64,000 bases of DNA. Source: Actinomycetes bacterium (GTDB lineage Bacteria; Actinomycetota; Actinomycetes; Mycobacteriales; Mycobacteriaceae). This document shows, piece by piece, positions 7,603 through 17,940 of this stretch (its first letter is position 1; each line of letters begins with the position of its first letter). The position numbers and the translations under genes are program-made. The notes under the pieces were generated by a model. That model was not told where the DNA came from. It did no database searches and saw nothing but the letters and a program-made list of their open reading frames with translations. The DNA is taken from NCBI GenBank assembly GCA_029780675.1, contig JAKOYE010000044.1, forward strand, positions 1 through 64,000. Direction: 5' to 3'.

Positions 7603-8602
7603 ACAGGGCCAGCAGCCGCGAGGTAGCCCGGAGGTACTTCTTGCGGTATCCCCCTTCCAGCATCTCCGCCGAGAACACCGTGTCCAGCTTCGCTCCCGAG
7701 GCCACCACGGGGATGCCGGCGTCGTAGAGCCGGTCGGTCAGCGCCACCAGTCGCAGGGCGACCGCCTGGTCGTCGAGCGGATGCACCCCGGTGATGTGCA
7801 CCGCCGACACGCCCTCGATCAGGGCGTGGTAACGGGACGGATGCATGGTCGCCAGGTGCGCGCACAGTTCGTCGAAGCCGTCCAGGGTGGCGCCGGGGCA
7901 GCCGTCTGCTGCCGCGATCACCTGCTGGTCGGTCAGCGGCTGCGGGGCCGGCGGCAGGCCCCGGTGCCGGTAGTCCGGTCCTTCGATCCGGACGGTGGTG
8001 AAAATGCTTGCCAGGGTGTTGATTTCACGCAGGAAGTCCTGGGCGGCGAACCGGCCCTCGCCGAGTTGTTCGGGCAGCGTGTTGGAAGTCGCCGCGATCG
8101 ACACCCCGCGTTCGACGAGCTGGGACAGCAGTCGGGAGATCAGAGTCGTGTTCCCGGGGTCGTCGAGTTCGAACTCGTCGATGCACAGCACGGTGTAGTC
8201 GGCGAGCAGGTCGATGCACTCGACGAATCCGAACACCCCGGCCAGCTGGGTCAGCTCGCCGAAGGCGGCGAAGGCCTTCGGGTTCTGCCCGGAATCCGGA
8301 ATCCGCCGATAGGCCGAAGCCAGGAGGTGGGTCTTGCCGACGCCGAACCCGCCGTCGAGGTACAGCCCCACGCCGGGGAGGGTTTCCCGCTTGCCGAACA
8401 TCTTCCGGCGGCCCGCCCGGCGCCGAACGGCCTCCGCGCAGAACGCTTCGCAGGCAACCACCGCCGCGGCCTGACTGGGCTCTGCCGGATCCGGCCGGTA
8501 GCTCTCGAAACTCACCCCGGTGAAGGTCGGCGGCGGCACCAATTGCGCGATCAGGAGTTCGGGGGAAACCGTGGGATGGCGGTCCACGAGGCGGCCGGGC
8601 AC
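7559..8602 (-). CDS. zapE: ZapE/AFG1-like ATPase
   Basis: This 347-residue AAA-type P-loop ATPase belongs to the AFG1/ZapE family, whose members are linked to cell division under stress in proteobacteria and to protein quality control in mitochondria. The Walker A motif is GGFGVGKTHLLAS (about residue 100). A Walker B-like VLCIDEFELDDP follows, then a sensor region IAATSNTLPEQLGEGRF. The start is GTG, 49 bases from the divergent reductase gene. The role in mycobacteria (Rv2670c equivalent) is not established, so the symbol reflects family only. Confidence 0.85.
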   Translation of the reverse strand: MPGRLVDRHPTVSPELLIAQLVPPPTFTGVSFESYRPDPAEPSQAAAVVACEAFCAEAVRRRAGRRKMFGKRETLPGVGLYLDGGFGVGKTHLLASAYRRIPDSGQNPKAFAAFGELTQLAGVFGFVECIDLLADYTVLCIDEFELDDPGNTTLISRLLSQLVERGVSIAATSNTLPEQLGEGRFAAQDFLREINTLASIFTTVRIEGPDYRHRGLPPAPQPLTDQQVIAAADGCPGATLDGFDELCAHLATMHPSRYHALIEGVSAVHITGVHPLDDQAVALRLVALTDRLYDAGIPVVASGAKLDTVFSAEMLEGGYRKKYLRATSRLLALSNPALSDPAAHPAT

Positions 8603-8651
8603 CCCAGGACTGTATCGACGGAAGCCCCGGCGGCGTGCTGCAATCGACGGC

Positions 8652-9410
8652 GTGCGCTTCAGCCTGTTGGGCGGCCCCGATGCCGGGCCCGCCGACGAGG
8701 ACCGACTGTTCGATCTCTACCGGTACCCGGCGGGGCTGAACAGCCCACTGGTGAGGGGCAACGCGATCACCAGTCTGGACGGCGGGGCCACGACCGACGG
8801 CACCTCCGGCGGACTCGGTGGCCCGGGCGACCGGGAGCTGTTCGGGATACTCCGGGAACTGGCCGACGTCGTCGTGGTGGGCGCCGGGACCGCGCGCGCG
8901 GAGAACTACGGCGGAGCCCGGATGTCGGAGACGCAGCGCGACCGGCGCCGCCGCCGCGGCCAGGCGGAGGTGCCACCGATCGCGCTGGTGACCCGCAGTG
9001 GCGATCTCGGGTCCGACCTTCTGGTGCTGACCGACAGTGACGTGCCGCCACTGGTGCTGACCTGCGCCGACGCCGCGCCCGACGTGCACAGGCGGCTCGG
9101 CGCCGGCGCGGAGGTCATGGCCGCCTCGGGTGCCGACCCGGCGCAGGTGGATCTGTCCGTCGCGCTGCGACGGTTGAGTGAGCGGGGCCTGAACCGGGTG
9201 CTCACCGAGGGCGGCCCGAGCCTGCTGGGGTCGTTCCTGGCCGCGGACCTGCTCGACGAGATGTGCCTGACCGTCGCCCCGGTGCTGGTCGGCGGCCCGG
9301 CGATACGGGTGAGCGCCGGCCCGGCCGAGGTCTTGACCCGGATGGACCGCGCGCATCTGCTCACCGACGACGAGGGCTACCTCTACGCGCGCTACCGCCG
9401 CACACGCTGA
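8652..9410 (+). CDS. RibD C-terminal-domain reductase (Rv2671-like)
   Basis: This 252-residue dihydrofolate-reductase-fold protein resembles the reductase half of RibD. Motifs include GNAITSLDGGAT near the N-terminus, VVVVGAGTARAENYG, and the NADPH/substrate block VLTEGGPSLLGSFLAADLLDE. It lacks the deaminase domain of bifunctional RibD. The M. tuberculosis equivalent (Rv2671) has been reported to act as a DHFR analogue in folate metabolism rather than in riboflavin synthesis. I chose the GTG at 8652 by length; the frame is open upstream, but that part reads as non-coding. Confidence 0.8.
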   Translation: MRFSLLGGPDAGPADEDRLFDLYRYPAGLNSPLVRGNAITSLDGGATTDGTSGGLGGPGDRELFGILRELADVVVVGAGTARAENYGGARMSETQRDRRRRRGQAEVPPIALVTRSGDLGSDLLVLTDSDVPPLVLTCADAAPDVHRRLGAGAEVMAASGADPAQVDLSVALRRLSERGLNRVLTEGGPSLLGSFLAADLLDEMCLTVAPVLVGGPAIRVSAGPAEVLTRMDRAHLLTDDEGYLYARYRRTR

Positions 9411-9441
9411 TCGGCTGCGTGGCCGACGGCGGGCCGGTCGC

Positions 9442-9447
9442 TACTGT
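9442..9447 (+). promoter_or_regulatory. -10 element for hydrolase-like lipoprotein, leaderless type
   Basis: TACTGT is followed by 7 bases and the ATG at 9455, which supports that start over alternatives. Confidence 0.5.
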
Positions 9448-9454
9448 GGTGGCC

Positions 9455-11020
9455 ATGCGTGGGCAGGGTCGGATGCGAACGGTCGCCGTGTACGCCACGG
9501 TGGCGACGGTGCTGACCGGCTGCGCACCCTGGCTTGCGGCCAACCCCCGGTTCGCCACCGACTCGGCGAGCAATCCCGATCCCAGTCCCACCACGACGGT
9601 CGCCTCCGGCGAACCGCCGGCCATCATGGCGCCGAAGAACGACCTGTCCTGGACGGACTGCACGTCGGCCCTGTTCGGCGGCGCGGGAACCCCACCGGCC
9701 CCCGGCGTGGTTCTGGAGTGCGCGGAGTACGACGCCGACCTCGACCCGGTCGCCGGCGCCACCGGCACGCTCAGCATCGGCGCCGTGCGGGCCCGATCCG
9801 TTCAGACCCCGCCAGACGCCGGACCACTGGTGTTCACCACCGGATCCGACCTGCCCTCATCGGTGCAACTGCCGGTGTGGCTGTCCCGGTCGGGGGCCGA
9901 CGTGCTCAAGTCCCATCCCATCGTGGCGGTGGATCGCCGCGGGATGGGAAGGTCCAGCCCGATCGACTGCCGCGACATCTTCGATCGCGACATGATGCGC
10001 GAGCAGGCCCAGTTCGACTCCGGTGACGACCCGGTGGCCGCACTCGGGACCATCACCACCACCGCCACCACCGGCTGCACCGACATCATCGCGCCGGGTG
10101 AGTCGGCGTACGACAACGCCCGCGCCGCGGAGGATCTCGAACGGCTGCGCAGCACCTGGGATGTGCCCGCCCTGGCGCTGATCGGAATCGGCAACGGCGC
10201 TCAGGTGGCGATGGCCTACGCCGGATCGCACCCGGACAAGGTGGCGCGGCTGGTCCTGGACTCCCCCATTGCTCCCGGCGTGGGCGCCGAGTCGGCCGCT
10301 GAGGACCAGGTCAAAGCTCAACAGTCCGCGCTGGAGGCGTTCGCCGCCCAGTGCGTGGCGGTGAACTGCGCACTCGGCCCCGACCCCAAGGGGGCGGTCA
10401 GCGCGCTGCTGGACGCCGCGCGGGTCGGCCGCGGGCCGGGCGGGGTGTCGGTGGCCGTGCTGGCCGACGCGATCATCACGGCCCTGGGCTACCCGAGCGG
10501 TGACCGGATCGGCAGCACCCTCAAACTCGCCAACACCCTCGCCGCCGCCCGGACCGGCGATGTCAACCCGCTCAACAGCCTGATCAACCAGAGCGAGGCG
10601 CTGCGCCAGACCGACGGCCAGTTCGTCAACACCTGCAGCGACGCGCTGAACCGCCCCACTCCCGACCGGGTGCGGGAACTGGTCGTGGCCTGGGGCAAGA
10701 CCTACCCCCAGTTCGGCGCCGTCGCGGCGCTGAACCTGGTCAAGTGCCTGAACTGGCCCAGCGGCGCCGCCCCGCAGGATCCGAACAAACTGGGGATCGA
10801 CGTGCTGCTGCTCGGAGTGGCCGACGATCCGATCGTCGGGACGCAGGGGGTGCCGGCCACCACCGCCGTCGTCCTCAACGCCGGTGCTGCCAGCCGTCGG
10901 GTGATGTGGCAGGGCATCGGCCACGGCGCCAGCATCTACAACAGCTGCGCGCTGGCACCTCTGATCGGCTATCTCGACACCGGCAAGGTTCCCCCGACCG
11001 ACATCTTCTGCCCCGCCTGA
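9455..11020 (+). CDS. Alpha/beta-hydrolase-like lipoprotein lacking the nucleophile Ser (Rv2672-like)
   Basis: This 521-residue protein is exported and probably lipid-anchored: the lipobox VLTGC places the acylated Cys at residue 23. It resembles TAP-type secreted peptidases, with an oxyanion-type block VDRRGMGRSSPIDC near 160-172, a C-terminal Asp (GVADDPIVGTQG) and a His (GIGHGAS). The nucleophile elbow, expected as G-x-S-x-G, reads G-I-G-N-G at 244-248, so Gly replaces Ser. Annotation as a protease is therefore doubtful unless another Ser serves. Ten or so Cys suggest several disulfides. AftC starts 20 bases downstream, so the two may be co-transcribed. Confidence 0.8.
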   Translation: MRGQGRMRTVAVYATVATVLTGCAPWLAANPRFATDSASNPDPSPTTTVASGEPPAIMAPKNDLSWTDCTSALFGGAGTPPAPGVVLECAEYDADLDPVAGATGTLSIGAVRARSVQTPPDAGPLVFTTGSDLPSSVQLPVWLSRSGADVLKSHPIVAVDRRGMGRSSPIDCRDIFDRDMMREQAQFDSGDDPVAALGTITTTATTGCTDIIAPGESAYDNARAAEDLERLRSTWDVPALALIGIGNGAQVAMAYAGSHPDKVARLVLDSPIAPGVGAESAAEDQVKAQQSALEAFAAQCVAVNCALGPDPKGAVSALLDAARVGRGPGGVSVAVLADAIITALGYPSGDRIGSTLKLANTLAAARTGDVNPLNSLINQSEALRQTDGQFVNTCSDALNRPTPDRVRELVVAWGKTYPQFGAVAALNLVKCLNWPSGAAPQDPNKLGIDVLLLGVADDPIVGTQGVPATTAVVLNAGAASRRVMWQGIGHGASIYNSCALAPLIGYLDTGKVPPTDIFCPA

Positions 11021-11040
11021 GCCTCCTGGCGGGCCCACCG

Positions 11041-12348
11041 GTGTACGGTGCCGTCGTGGCAGCCGCTGACGTGAAAACGGGCCTTCTCAAGGCGTTCCGC
11101 CCCCCGACCAGCCCGCCGAGCACCGCCTCGATCCTGCGGTCGGCCCTGTGGCCGATCGCGATCATGTCGATCATCCACCGCAGCTACGTGCTGACCTCCA
11201 ACGGCTACATCACCGATGACTGGGCCCCGGTCTACCGGGCGGTGCGCAACTTCCGCGCCGGCGTGGACATCTACAACGAGCACTTCGACCAGGTGGACCC
11301 GCACTACCTGTACCCGCCGGGCGGCACCCTGCTGATGGCGCCGTTCGGGTACATCGACAGCGAATTCGCCGCCCGCAACTGGTTCATCCTGCTCAACACG
11401 CTGGCCATCATCGGCGCCGCCTGCCTGCTGGTACGCCTGTTCCGCTTCCCGCTGTCCTCGGTGGCGCTGCCGGCGCTGCTGACCGCGATGTTCGTCACCG
11501 AGTCCGTCACCAACACCCTGGTGTTCACCAACATCAACGGGGTGATCCTGCTCGCCGAGGTGCTGTTCCTGCGCTGGCTGCTGGACGGCCGCACCAACCG
11601 GGAGTGGCTGGCCGGTATCGCGATCGGCCTCTCGCTGGTGGTCAAACCGGTGCTCGGGGTGCTGCTGCTGCTGCCCCTGCTGAACCGTCAGTGGCGCGCG
11701 GTGGCCGCCGCGATCGCCGTTCCGGTCGCCTTCAACGCCGTCGCCTGGCCGTTGGTGGCCGACCGGATGAACTTCGTCAACCGAACCCTGCCCTACATCT
11801 TCTCCACCCGGGACTACTTCAACTCCTCGGTGCTGGGCAACGGCGTGTACTACGGGCTGCCGATGTGGCTGATCGTGGCGCTGCGACTGGCCTTCATCGC
11901 ACTGGCGGCGGGCAGCCTCTGGCTGCTGTACCGCTACTACCGCGAGCGTGACGTGTTCTTCTGGATGCTGACCTCATCGGGGGTGCTGCTGATCACGTCG
12001 TGGCTGGTGCTGTCGCTGGCTCAGGGCTACTACTCGATGATGTTGTTCCCGTTCCTGATGACGGTGGTACTGCCGAACTCGGTGCTGCGGAACTGGCCGG
12101 CCTGGCTGGCCGCCTACGGCTTCCTGACACTGGATCGCTGGCTGATGTGGCGCTGGCCGACCACCGGCCGGTTCCTGGAGTACATGAAGATCACCTACGG
12201 GTGGTCGCTGATGCTGGTCGTGGTGTTCTGCGTGCTCTACTTCCGCTACCTCGACGCCAAAGGGGCCGGGCGGCTGACCCGGGACCCGGCGGCGGGGATA
12301 GATCCGCCGTGGATGGACGAGGCGGCCCGGGAGCGGACGAAGGTCTGA
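11041..12348 (+). CDS. aftC: Alpha-(1->3)-arabinofuranosyltransferase AftC
   Basis: This 435-residue polytopic GT-C glycosyltransferase adds alpha-1,3 branches to arabinan of arabinogalactan and lipoarabinomannan, using decaprenyl-phosphoryl-arabinose at the membrane. The GT-C acidic motif is YITDDWAPVYR (Asp59-Asp60) in the first outward loop, followed by YNEHFDQVDPHYLYPPGG and about ten hydrophobic helices. Similarity to the remembered M. tuberculosis protein runs end to end, which supports the GTG at 11041 (it begins MYGAVVAAAD). The frame is open far upstream but overlaps the preceding gene. Confidence 0.92.
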   Translation: MYGAVVAAADVKTGLLKAFRPPTSPPSTASILRSALWPIAIMSIIHRSYVLTSNGYITDDWAPVYRAVRNFRAGVDIYNEHFDQVDPHYLYPPGGTLLMAPFGYIDSEFAARNWFILLNTLAIIGAACLLVRLFRFPLSSVALPALLTAMFVTESVTNTLVFTNINGVILLAEVLFLRWLLDGRTNREWLAGIAIGLSLVVKPVLGVLLLLPLLNRQWRAVAAAIAVPVAFNAVAWPLVADRMNFVNRTLPYIFSTRDYFNSSVLGNGVYYGLPMWLIVALRLAFIALAAGSLWLLYRYYRERDVFFWMLTSSGVLLITSWLVLSLAQGYYSMMLFPFLMTVVLPNSVLRNWPAWLAAYGFLTLDRWLMWRWPTTGRFLEYMKITYGWSLMLVVVFCVLYFRYLDAKGAGRLTRDPAAGIDPPWMDEAARERTKV

Positions 12349-12365
12349 CGTTCGGCTCCGGCGCA

Positions 12366-12394
12366 CCGGCATTCGCCGGCGGTGGCGCTAGCGT
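12366..12394 (+). promoter_or_regulatory. Hairpin then -10 (leaderless) before msrB
   Basis: CCGGC-ATTC-GCCGG (12366-12379) could form a short GC hairpin after aftC. TAGCGT (12389-12394) then sits 6 bases before the msrB ATG, a leaderless-type spacing. The hairpin is weak and has no T-run, so termination is uncertain. Confidence 0.4.
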
Positions 12395-12400
12395 GGAGAC

Positions 12401-12814
12401 ATGGATCAGCAGCCGAAACTCCAACTCTCCGAGGCCGAATGGCGTCAGCGTCTCAGCCCGGCCGAGTTCCACGTGCTGCGCGAGGCCGGGACCGAACCGG
12501 CGTTCCGCGGCGAGTACACCGACACCAAGACCGAAGGCGTCTATCACTGTCGGGCCTGCGGTGCGGAACTGTTCCGCAGCACCGAGAAGTTCGAGTCGCA
12601 CTGCGGCTGGCCGTCGTTCTTCGACCCGGCCGATTCCGACGCGGTCCTCCTGCGCCCGGATAACTCCCACGGCATGCGCCGGGTGGAGGTGTTGTGCGCC
12701 GGCTGCCACAGTCATCTCGGCCACGTGTTCGACGGGGAGGGCTATCCGACGCCGACGGATCAGCGCTACTGCATCAACTCGATTTGCCTGACGCTGAAGC
12801 CGGCGTCCGGTTAG
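12401..12814 (+). CDS. msrB: Peptide-methionine (R)-S-oxide reductase
   Basis: This 137-residue cytoplasmic enzyme reduces methionine-R-sulfoxide in proteins, an oxidative-damage repair step using thioredoxin. Zinc-binding pairs are C50-x2-C53 (HCRACG) and C99-x2-C102 (LCAGCH). The catalytic Cys is C124 in QRYCINS, and the conserved [10 protein letters not shown] block is present. The length is normal for a single-domain MsrB. Its stop overlaps the stop of convergent hemQ. Confidence 0.95.
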   Translation: MDQQPKLQLSEAEWRQRLSPAEFHVLREAGTEPAFRGEYTDTKTEGVYHCRACGAELFRSTEKFESHCGWPSFFDPADSDAVLLRPDNSHGMRRVEVLCAGCHSHLGHVFDGEGYPTPTDQRYCINSICLTLKPASG

Positions 12815-13515
12815 GGAAGCCGGCTGACGAGGTCCTCCACACTGACCCGAGGACCGGTGTAGAACGGAATCTCCTCGCGGACGTGCAGGCGGGCCTCGGT
12901 GGCCCGCAGGTCACGCATCAGATCGACGATCCGGTACAACTCGGGGGCCTCGAAGGCCAGGATCCACTCGTAGTCCCCGAGCGCGAACGCCGGCACGGTG
13001 TTGGCCCGGACGTCCTTGTAGCCGCGGGCGGCCATGCCGTGATCGGCCAGCATCTTGCGCCGCTGTTCGTCGGGCAGCACGTACCAATCCAGCGACCGCA
13101 CGAACGGGTAGACGCAGACGTAGTTGCCCGGTTCCTCGCCGGCCAGGAACGCCGGTACGTGGCTCTTGTTGAACTCCGCCGGACGGTGCAGGGCGACACT
13201 GCTCCATACCGGGGTGCATGCCCGGCCCAGCGTGGTGGTCCGGCGGAAGTCGCTGTAGGTGCGCTGCAGGGACTCGACCCGCTCGGCGTGAGTCCAGACC
13301 ATGAAGTCCGCGTCGGCCCGCATTCCGGCGACGTCGTAGATCCCGCGCACCACCACACCGGCTTCCTCCTGCTGCTTGAGGAAGACGTTCATCTCGTCGA
13401 TCGCCGCGGCGCGGGACTCCTCGTCGTATCCGAGCACCCCGGGGCGCACCGCGAAGGAGGAGAACATCACGTAGCGGATGGTGGCGTTGATCGCGTCGTA
13501 GTCCAGTCTCGCCAT
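12811..13515 (-). CDS. hemQ: Coproheme decarboxylase HemQ (chlorite-dismutase family)
   Basis: This 234-residue enzyme catalyses the last step of coproporphyrin-dependent heme synthesis in Gram-positive bacteria, converting coproheme to heme b with peroxide. The active-site Tyr lies in [12 protein letters not shown], and the proximal His in [16 protein letters not shown]; the block [20 protein letters not shown] is typical of the family. It is the third gene of the hemE-hemY-hemQ set, about 48 bases after hemY. The start is the ATG of MARLDYDA. Confidence 0.93.
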   Translation of the reverse strand: MARLDYDAINATIRYVMFSSFAVRPGVLGYDEESRAAAIDEMNVFLKQQEEAGVVVRGIYDVAGMRADADFMVWTHAERVESLQRTYSDFRRTTTLGRACTPVWSSVALHRPAEFNKSHVPAFLAGEEPGNYVCVYPFVRSLDWYVLPDEQRRKMLADHGMAARGYKDVRANTVPAFALGDYEWILAFEAPELYRIVDLMRDLRATEARLHVREEIPFYTGPRVSVEDLVSRLP

Positions 13516-13563
13516 AGGGCTATGGTGCCACGCGGCTCGGCGGCGCCCGTCGGGGCCGGTGGG

Positions 13564-14904
13564 TTACCCCGCCGCCGCGACCGCCGCGCGGCCGGCCGCC
13601 ACCAGGCAGCCCGGGACACCCACTCCGTCGAGATAGTTGCCGGCCAGGCCCAGCCCGTCCGGCAGAGCCGCGCGTAGCTCCGCGACCAGCTCGCCGTGCC
13701 CGGGTCCGTACTGCGGCAACGCGTCGATCCAGCGGTGCAGCAGCACCTCCAGCGGCTCTGCGGTGATCCCGAACAGGGTCGCCAGATCCTCGGCGGCCCA
13801 GCGTTCCAGCGTCCGCGCCGGGGCGGTGCGGGCAAGGTCGTCCTCGAAGCGGCCGAAGGACAGGCGCACCAGCTCCGCCTCGCCGCGACGGCCCCACTTC
13901 CGGCTCGACAGGGTGATGGCCTTGGACCGCAGACCCTCCCCCGATGCCACCAGCACACCGGACTGCGGGGGGAACGCGGTGCCGGGCGGCATCGCAAGCG
14001 CCAGCACCGCCGCGGAGGCCACCCGGACCCGGGCCGCCAGCTCCGCGGCTCGGGGAGCGGGCCCGGCCAGCAGCGCGGCGGCCTGCGGCGCCGGCGTCGC
14101 CACCACCACACCGTCGGCCACCCAGCTGCCTCCGTCGCCGTCGGTCAACGACCAGCGATCGCCGTCGGTACCGATGGCGGCGACCGGTGTCCGGACCAGT
14201 CGGATGCCGGCCGCGGCGATCAGAGCCTCGATCAGAACCCGGTAGCCGCCCTCGATCGCCCCGAACACCGGGCCCGGGTTGCCACCGGGCAGCACCGAGC
14301 GCACCGCCGCGGTGAGGTTCGGTGCCCCGGCATCGAGCGCGGCGGCCACCGCCGGCACCGCCGAGCGCAGGCCGATCCCGGCTGCCGAGCCCGCGTAGAC
14401 CCCGGACAGCATCGGGTCGACCGAACGGGCCACCACCTGCGCGCCGAAACGATCGGCGACCAGCGCTCCGACGGACGGGTCGGCACCGTGCTGCCAGCTC
14501 ATCGGCCGGTCCGGTTCGGCCGCGATCCACTCCCGCGTGGCGGCGTCGACCAGCCCGGTCAGGACCTCGGCCGACCCCGGGATGCCGTTGACGGTGCCGG
14601 GCGGCAGCGGGTGCAGCCGGCCCTGGCTGAATATCGTGGTGCGCACTCCGGTCGGGCTGATCTGCCGATCGGCCAGCCCCAGCTCGGCCAACAACGCCGG
14701 CACCTCGGGGCGCCGAACGATGAACGCCTCGGCACCGATGTCGAAAGGCTGACCGCCGAGGGTCTCGGTACGCAGCACCCCGCCCGGACGGTCGGCGGGG
14801 TCGAACACCACGATCTCGGCATCCGGACCGACCGCCGTCCGGATCCGGTAGGCCGCGACAAGACCGGAGATCCCCGCACCGACGACGCAGAACCCGCGCG
14901 TCAC
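13564..14904 (-). CDS. hemY: Coproporphyrinogen/protoporphyrinogen oxidase
   Basis: This 446-residue FAD enzyme oxidises the porphyrinogen ring (CgoX/HemY). In this pathway the substrate is most likely coproporphyrinogen III, because HemQ follows. The dinucleotide-binding motif [15 protein letters not shown] is at the N-terminus, and a FAD-contacting C-terminal block [16 protein letters not shown] closes the chain. Its first codon overlaps the hemE stop (ATGA), so the two are translationally coupled. Confidence 0.9.
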   Translation of the reverse strand: MTRGFCVVGAGISGLVAAYRIRTAVGPDAEIVVFDPADRPGGVLRTETLGGQPFDIGAEAFIVRRPEVPALLAELGLADRQISPTGVRTTIFSQGRLHPLPPGTVNGIPGSAEVLTGLVDAATREWIAAEPDRPMSWQHGADPSVGALVADRFGAQVVARSVDPMLSGVYAGSAAGIGLRSAVPAVAAALDAGAPNLTAAVRSVLPGGNPGPVFGAIEGGYRVLIEALIAAAGIRLVRTPVAAIGTDGDRWSLTDGDGGSWVADGVVVATPAPQAAALLAGPAPRAAELAARVRVASAAVLALAMPPGTAFPPQSGVLVASGEGLRSKAITLSSRKWGRRGEAELVRLSFGRFEDDLARTAPARTLERWAAEDLATLFGITAEPLEVLLHRWIDALPQYGPGHGELVAELRAALPDGLGLAGNYLDGVGVPGCLVAAGRAAVAAAG

Positions 14905-15965
14905 AGCGAGTGCACCAGCGCCACCAGGTCGGTCAGCACGTCGGGGTCGGTGGCCGGCAGGACGCCGTGCCCGAGGTTGAAGATGTGCCCCGCGGCACCG
15001 GCGGCGACCGCCCGGCGGCCGTCATCGATCACCGCCCGTGCGGACTGCTCCACCACCGGCCATCCGGCCAGGAGGACCACCGGGTCGAGGTTGCCCTGCA
15101 GGGACTTGCCGGGCCCGACCCGCACGGCAGCGTCGGTCAGCGGGGTCCGCCAGTCGACGCCCACCACGCCGGGGCCACCGATGGCTTCGCCCATGGCGCC
15201 GAGCAGTTCGGCTGTTCCCACCCCGAAATGGGTCATCGGAACGCCGAACTCCGCCAGTTCGGCGAATACCCGGGCACTGTGCGGCAGCACATGGCTGCGG
15301 TAGTCGGCCGGTGACAAGGTGCCGGCCCATGAGTCGAACAGCTGGATCGCGTCAACCCCGGACTGAATCTGCAGGCGCAGGAACCCGATGGTCAGATCGG
15401 TCAGCGCCGCCATCAGCGCATGCCAGGTCTGCGGGTCGGCCAGCATCATCCGTTTGGTCTTCTCGTGCAGCTTGCTCGGGCCGCCCTCCACCAGGTAGGA
15501 GGCCAGCGTGAAGGGCGCGCCGGCGAAACCGATCAGTGGGACGTGGCCGAGTTCGCCCACCAGCAGACCGACCGCCTCGGCGACCGGCGTCAGTCCGTGC
15601 AGGTCAAGGCTTGTGAGAGCGGCGACATCGGCGGCGGTCCGCACCGGACGGGCGATCACCGGCCCGACATCGGGGACGATGTCGAGGTCCACCCCGGCGC
15701 CACGCAGCGGCACCACGATGTCGGAGAACAGGATCGCGGCGTCGACCCCGTGCCGGCGCACCGGTTGCAGCGTGATCTCGCAGATCAGCGCCGGGTCGGA
15801 GCACGCCTCCATCATGGTGTTCTTCGCCCGCAGTCGGCGGTACTCCGGCAACGAACGACCGGCCTGCCGCATGAACCAGACCGGAACGTGGTTCGGGGTG
15901 CGGCCGGTGGCCGCCGCCAGGTAGGGCGCCTCGGGGAGGTGGCGACGGTTGCTCACCGGCACCAT
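14901..15965 (-). CDS. hemE: Uroporphyrinogen III decarboxylase
   Basis: This 354-residue cytosolic enzyme decarboxylates uroporphyrinogen III to coproporphyrinogen III. The family signature [15 protein letters not shown] lies at about residues 28-42, followed by [29 protein letters not shown] and a C-terminal [13 protein letters not shown] chose the ATG at 15965; the frame continues upstream, but that stretch reads as non-coding. It heads the hem operon and is divergent from the DUF3000 gene. Confidence 0.95.
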   Translation of the reverse strand: MVPVSNRRHLPEAPYLAAATGRTPNHVPVWFMRQAGRSLPEYRRLRAKNTMMEACSDPALICEITLQPVRRHGVDAAILFSDIVVPLRGAGVDLDIVPDVGPVIARPVRTAADVAALTSLDLHGLTPVAEAVGLLVGELGHVPLIGFAGAPFTLASYLVEGGPSKLHEKTKRMMLADPQTWHALMAALTDLTIGFLRLQIQSGVDAIQLFDSWAGTLSPADYRSHVLPHSARVFAELAEFGVPMTHFGVGTAELLGAMGEAIGGPGVVGVDWRTPLTDAAVRVGPGKSLQGNLDPVVLLAGWPVVEQSARAVIDDGRRAVAAGAAGHIFNLGHGVLPATDPDVLTDLVALVHSL

Positions 15966-16059
15966 GCTGCCACGGCGGCGGATTCGGCCCTCGCACCGGC
16001 GGGGGTGGTCCGGCGCGCCTGCCTGCAGGCTCTGCCGGATGCCGCTAGCGTCGGTTGGT

Positions 16060-16656
16060 GTGACCACCGCCGAGCCTGCGCAGTTCCGTGAGGCCGTCGC
16101 GGCGATGAACGCCGCCGGGGTGCGGCCGGAGATCGAGTTGGGTCCGATCCGTCCGCCGCAGCGCCTGGCGCCGTTCAGTTACGCGCTCGGCGCGGAGGTG
16201 AAACGGGACGAGGCCACCGCGCTCGCCGACGGCACGGGCGGGTCCGCGGTTCCGAGCGACGCCTTCGGGCGGCTCATCCTGCTGCACGACCCGGACGGCG
16301 CGGACGCCTGGGACGGCACCATGCGGTTGGTCGCCTTCATCCAGGCGGATCTGGACTCGCACGAGGCAGTCGATCCGCTGCTGCCCGAGGTCGCCTGGAG
16401 CTGGCTGGTCGATGCGCTGGAATCACGCTCCGATGAGGTGACCGCGCTGGGCGGAACGGTCACGGCGACATCGTCGGTCCGGTATGGCGACATCTCGGGG
16501 CCGCCGCGCGCCCACCAGCTGGAGCTGCGCGCCTCCTGGACCGCCACCACGCTGGCGCTGGGCCCTCATGTCCAGGCCTTCTGCGAAGTGCTCGAACATG
16601 CCGCCGGGCTGCCGCCGGTCGGCGTCATCGACCTCAGCACCCGGTCACGCGCCTGA
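16060..16656 (+). CDS. DUF3000 family protein (Rv2680-like)
   Basis: This is a conserved actinobacterial protein of 198 residues and unknown function. The recognisable block is [17 protein letters not shown] near residue 30, followed by [23 protein letters not shown] and a C-terminal [20 protein letters not shown] see no signal peptide or membrane segment. I chose the GTG at 16060, with TAGCGT 8 bases upstream; an ATG at 16039 would add seven residues. RNase D starts one base after its stop, so the two form an operon. Confidence 0.75.
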   Translation: MTTAEPAQFREAVAAMNAAGVRPEIELGPIRPPQRLAPFSYALGAEVKRDEATALADGTGGSAVPSDAFGRLILLHDPDGADAWDGTMRLVAFIQADLDSHEAVDPLLPEVAWSWLVDALESRSDEVTALGGTVTATSSVRYGDISGPPRAHQLELRASWTATTLALGPHVQAFCEVLEHAAGLPPVGVIDLSTRSRA

Positions 16657-16657
16657 G

Positions 16658-17938
16658 ATGAGCGACGACACCGTCGTCCGGACCGATGCCGTTCCGCCGC
16701 CGGACCAGAGCGCCCCGGCGGCGCCGGAGCCCGAATCGGTCCCGCTGCGCTGTCCGGCCGAAGGTGTGCCGCCGGTCTCTGTCACCGCCGGGGAGATCGC
16801 ACGAGCCGCCGAGAAACTGGCGGCGGGCCGCGGTGCGTTCGCCGTCGACGCCGAACGCGCGTCCGGATTCCGCTACTCCAACCGGGCGTATCTGATCCAG
16901 ATCCGACGTCACGGGGCCGGAACGGTGCTGATCGACCCGGTGAACCACGGCGGCAGCCCACTCGATGTGTTGGCTCCGCTGGCCGAAGTGCTCGGGTCCG
17001 ACGAATGGATTCTGCACGCCGCGGACCAGGATCTGCCGTGCCTGGCCGAAGTGGGTCTGCGCCCGCCCGCCCTCTACGACACCGAACTGGCCAGCCGCCT
17101 GGCCGGCTTCGACCGGGTCAACCTTGCGGCGATGGTGCAACGGCTGCTGGGCCTCGGCCTGGCCAAGGGACACGGTGCGGCCGACTGGTCCATACGTCCG
17201 CTGCCCGCCGACTGGCTCAATTACGCCGCCCTGGATGTCGAGGTGCTGATCGAACTGCGGGACGCCATCGCCGAGGTTCTCGATGAGCAGAACAAAAGCC
17301 ATTGGGCCGCTGAGGAATTCGAGTATCTGCGGCGCAGCGAACCTACTCCCACCCGACGCGACCGGTGGCGCAAAACCTCTGGTCTCCACAAGGTCCGCAC
17401 GCAGCACGGTCTGGCGGCAGTGCGGGAGATGTGGACCGTGCGGGACCGGATCGCCCGCACCCGCGACATCGCGCCCGGCCGGATCCTGCCGGACTCCGCG
17501 ATCATCGCCGCCGCACTGGCGCAGCCCACAACCGTCGAGGAACTCACCGCCCTTCCGGTGTTTGGCGGCAGCAAGCAGAAGCGCGGTGCGCGGGTCTGGC
17601 TGGATGCGCTGCGAGCGGCGCGCACCAGCACCGACCTCCCGGAGATCAGCGAACCGCTGGACGGGCCGCCGCCGCCGGTCCGCTGGGCGCGGCGAAACCC
17701 CGAGGCCGCGGCCCGCCTCGAAGCCGCCCGGGCGGCACTCGCCGGGCTCTCCGCCCGGGTAGGTGTGCCGACCGAGAACCTCGTCTCCCCCGACCTGGTC
17801 CGCAGGCTGTGCTGGGACTGGCAGACGCCGGCGGATGCCGGTATCGCGGTCGCCGACTTCCTGCGCGACGGGGGCGCCCGCAACTGGCAGTGCGAACTGG
17901 TCGCACCGGTGCTGGCCGACGCGTTGGGCCGGCCCTAG
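16658..17938 (+). CDS. rnd: Ribonuclease D-type 3'-5' exonuclease
   Basis: This 426-residue DEDD-family exoribonuclease is likely involved in 3' processing of stable RNAs. Acidic motifs are seen in [14 protein letters not shown] (Exo I), [14 protein letters not shown] (Exo II) and [15 protein letters not shown] (Exo III, Y-x3-D type). HRDC-like helical domains follow ([19 protein letters not shown], then [12 protein letters not shown]). The start ATG lies immediately after the DUF3000 stop. Its end is 2 bases from the convergent dxs stop. Confidence 0.85.
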   Translation: MSDDTVVRTDAVPPPDQSAPAAPEPESVPLRCPAEGVPPVSVTAGEIARAAEKLAAGRGAFAVDAERASGFRYSNRAYLIQIRRHGAGTVLIDPVNHGGSPLDVLAPLAEVLGSDEWILHAADQDLPCLAEVGLRPPALYDTELASRLAGFDRVNLAAMVQRLLGLGLAKGHGAADWSIRPLPADWLNYAALDVEVLIELRDAIAEVLDEQNKSHWAAEEFEYLRRSEPTPTRRDRWRKTSGLHKVRTQHGLAAVREMWTVRDRIARTRDIAPGRILPDSAIIAAALAQPTTVEELTALPVFGGSKQKRGARVWLDALRAARTSTDLPEISEPLDGPPPPVRWARRNPEAAARLEAARAALAGLSARVGVPTENLVSPDLVRRLCWDWQTPADAGIAVADFLRDGGARNWQCELVAPVLADALGRP

Positions 17939-17940
17939 GG

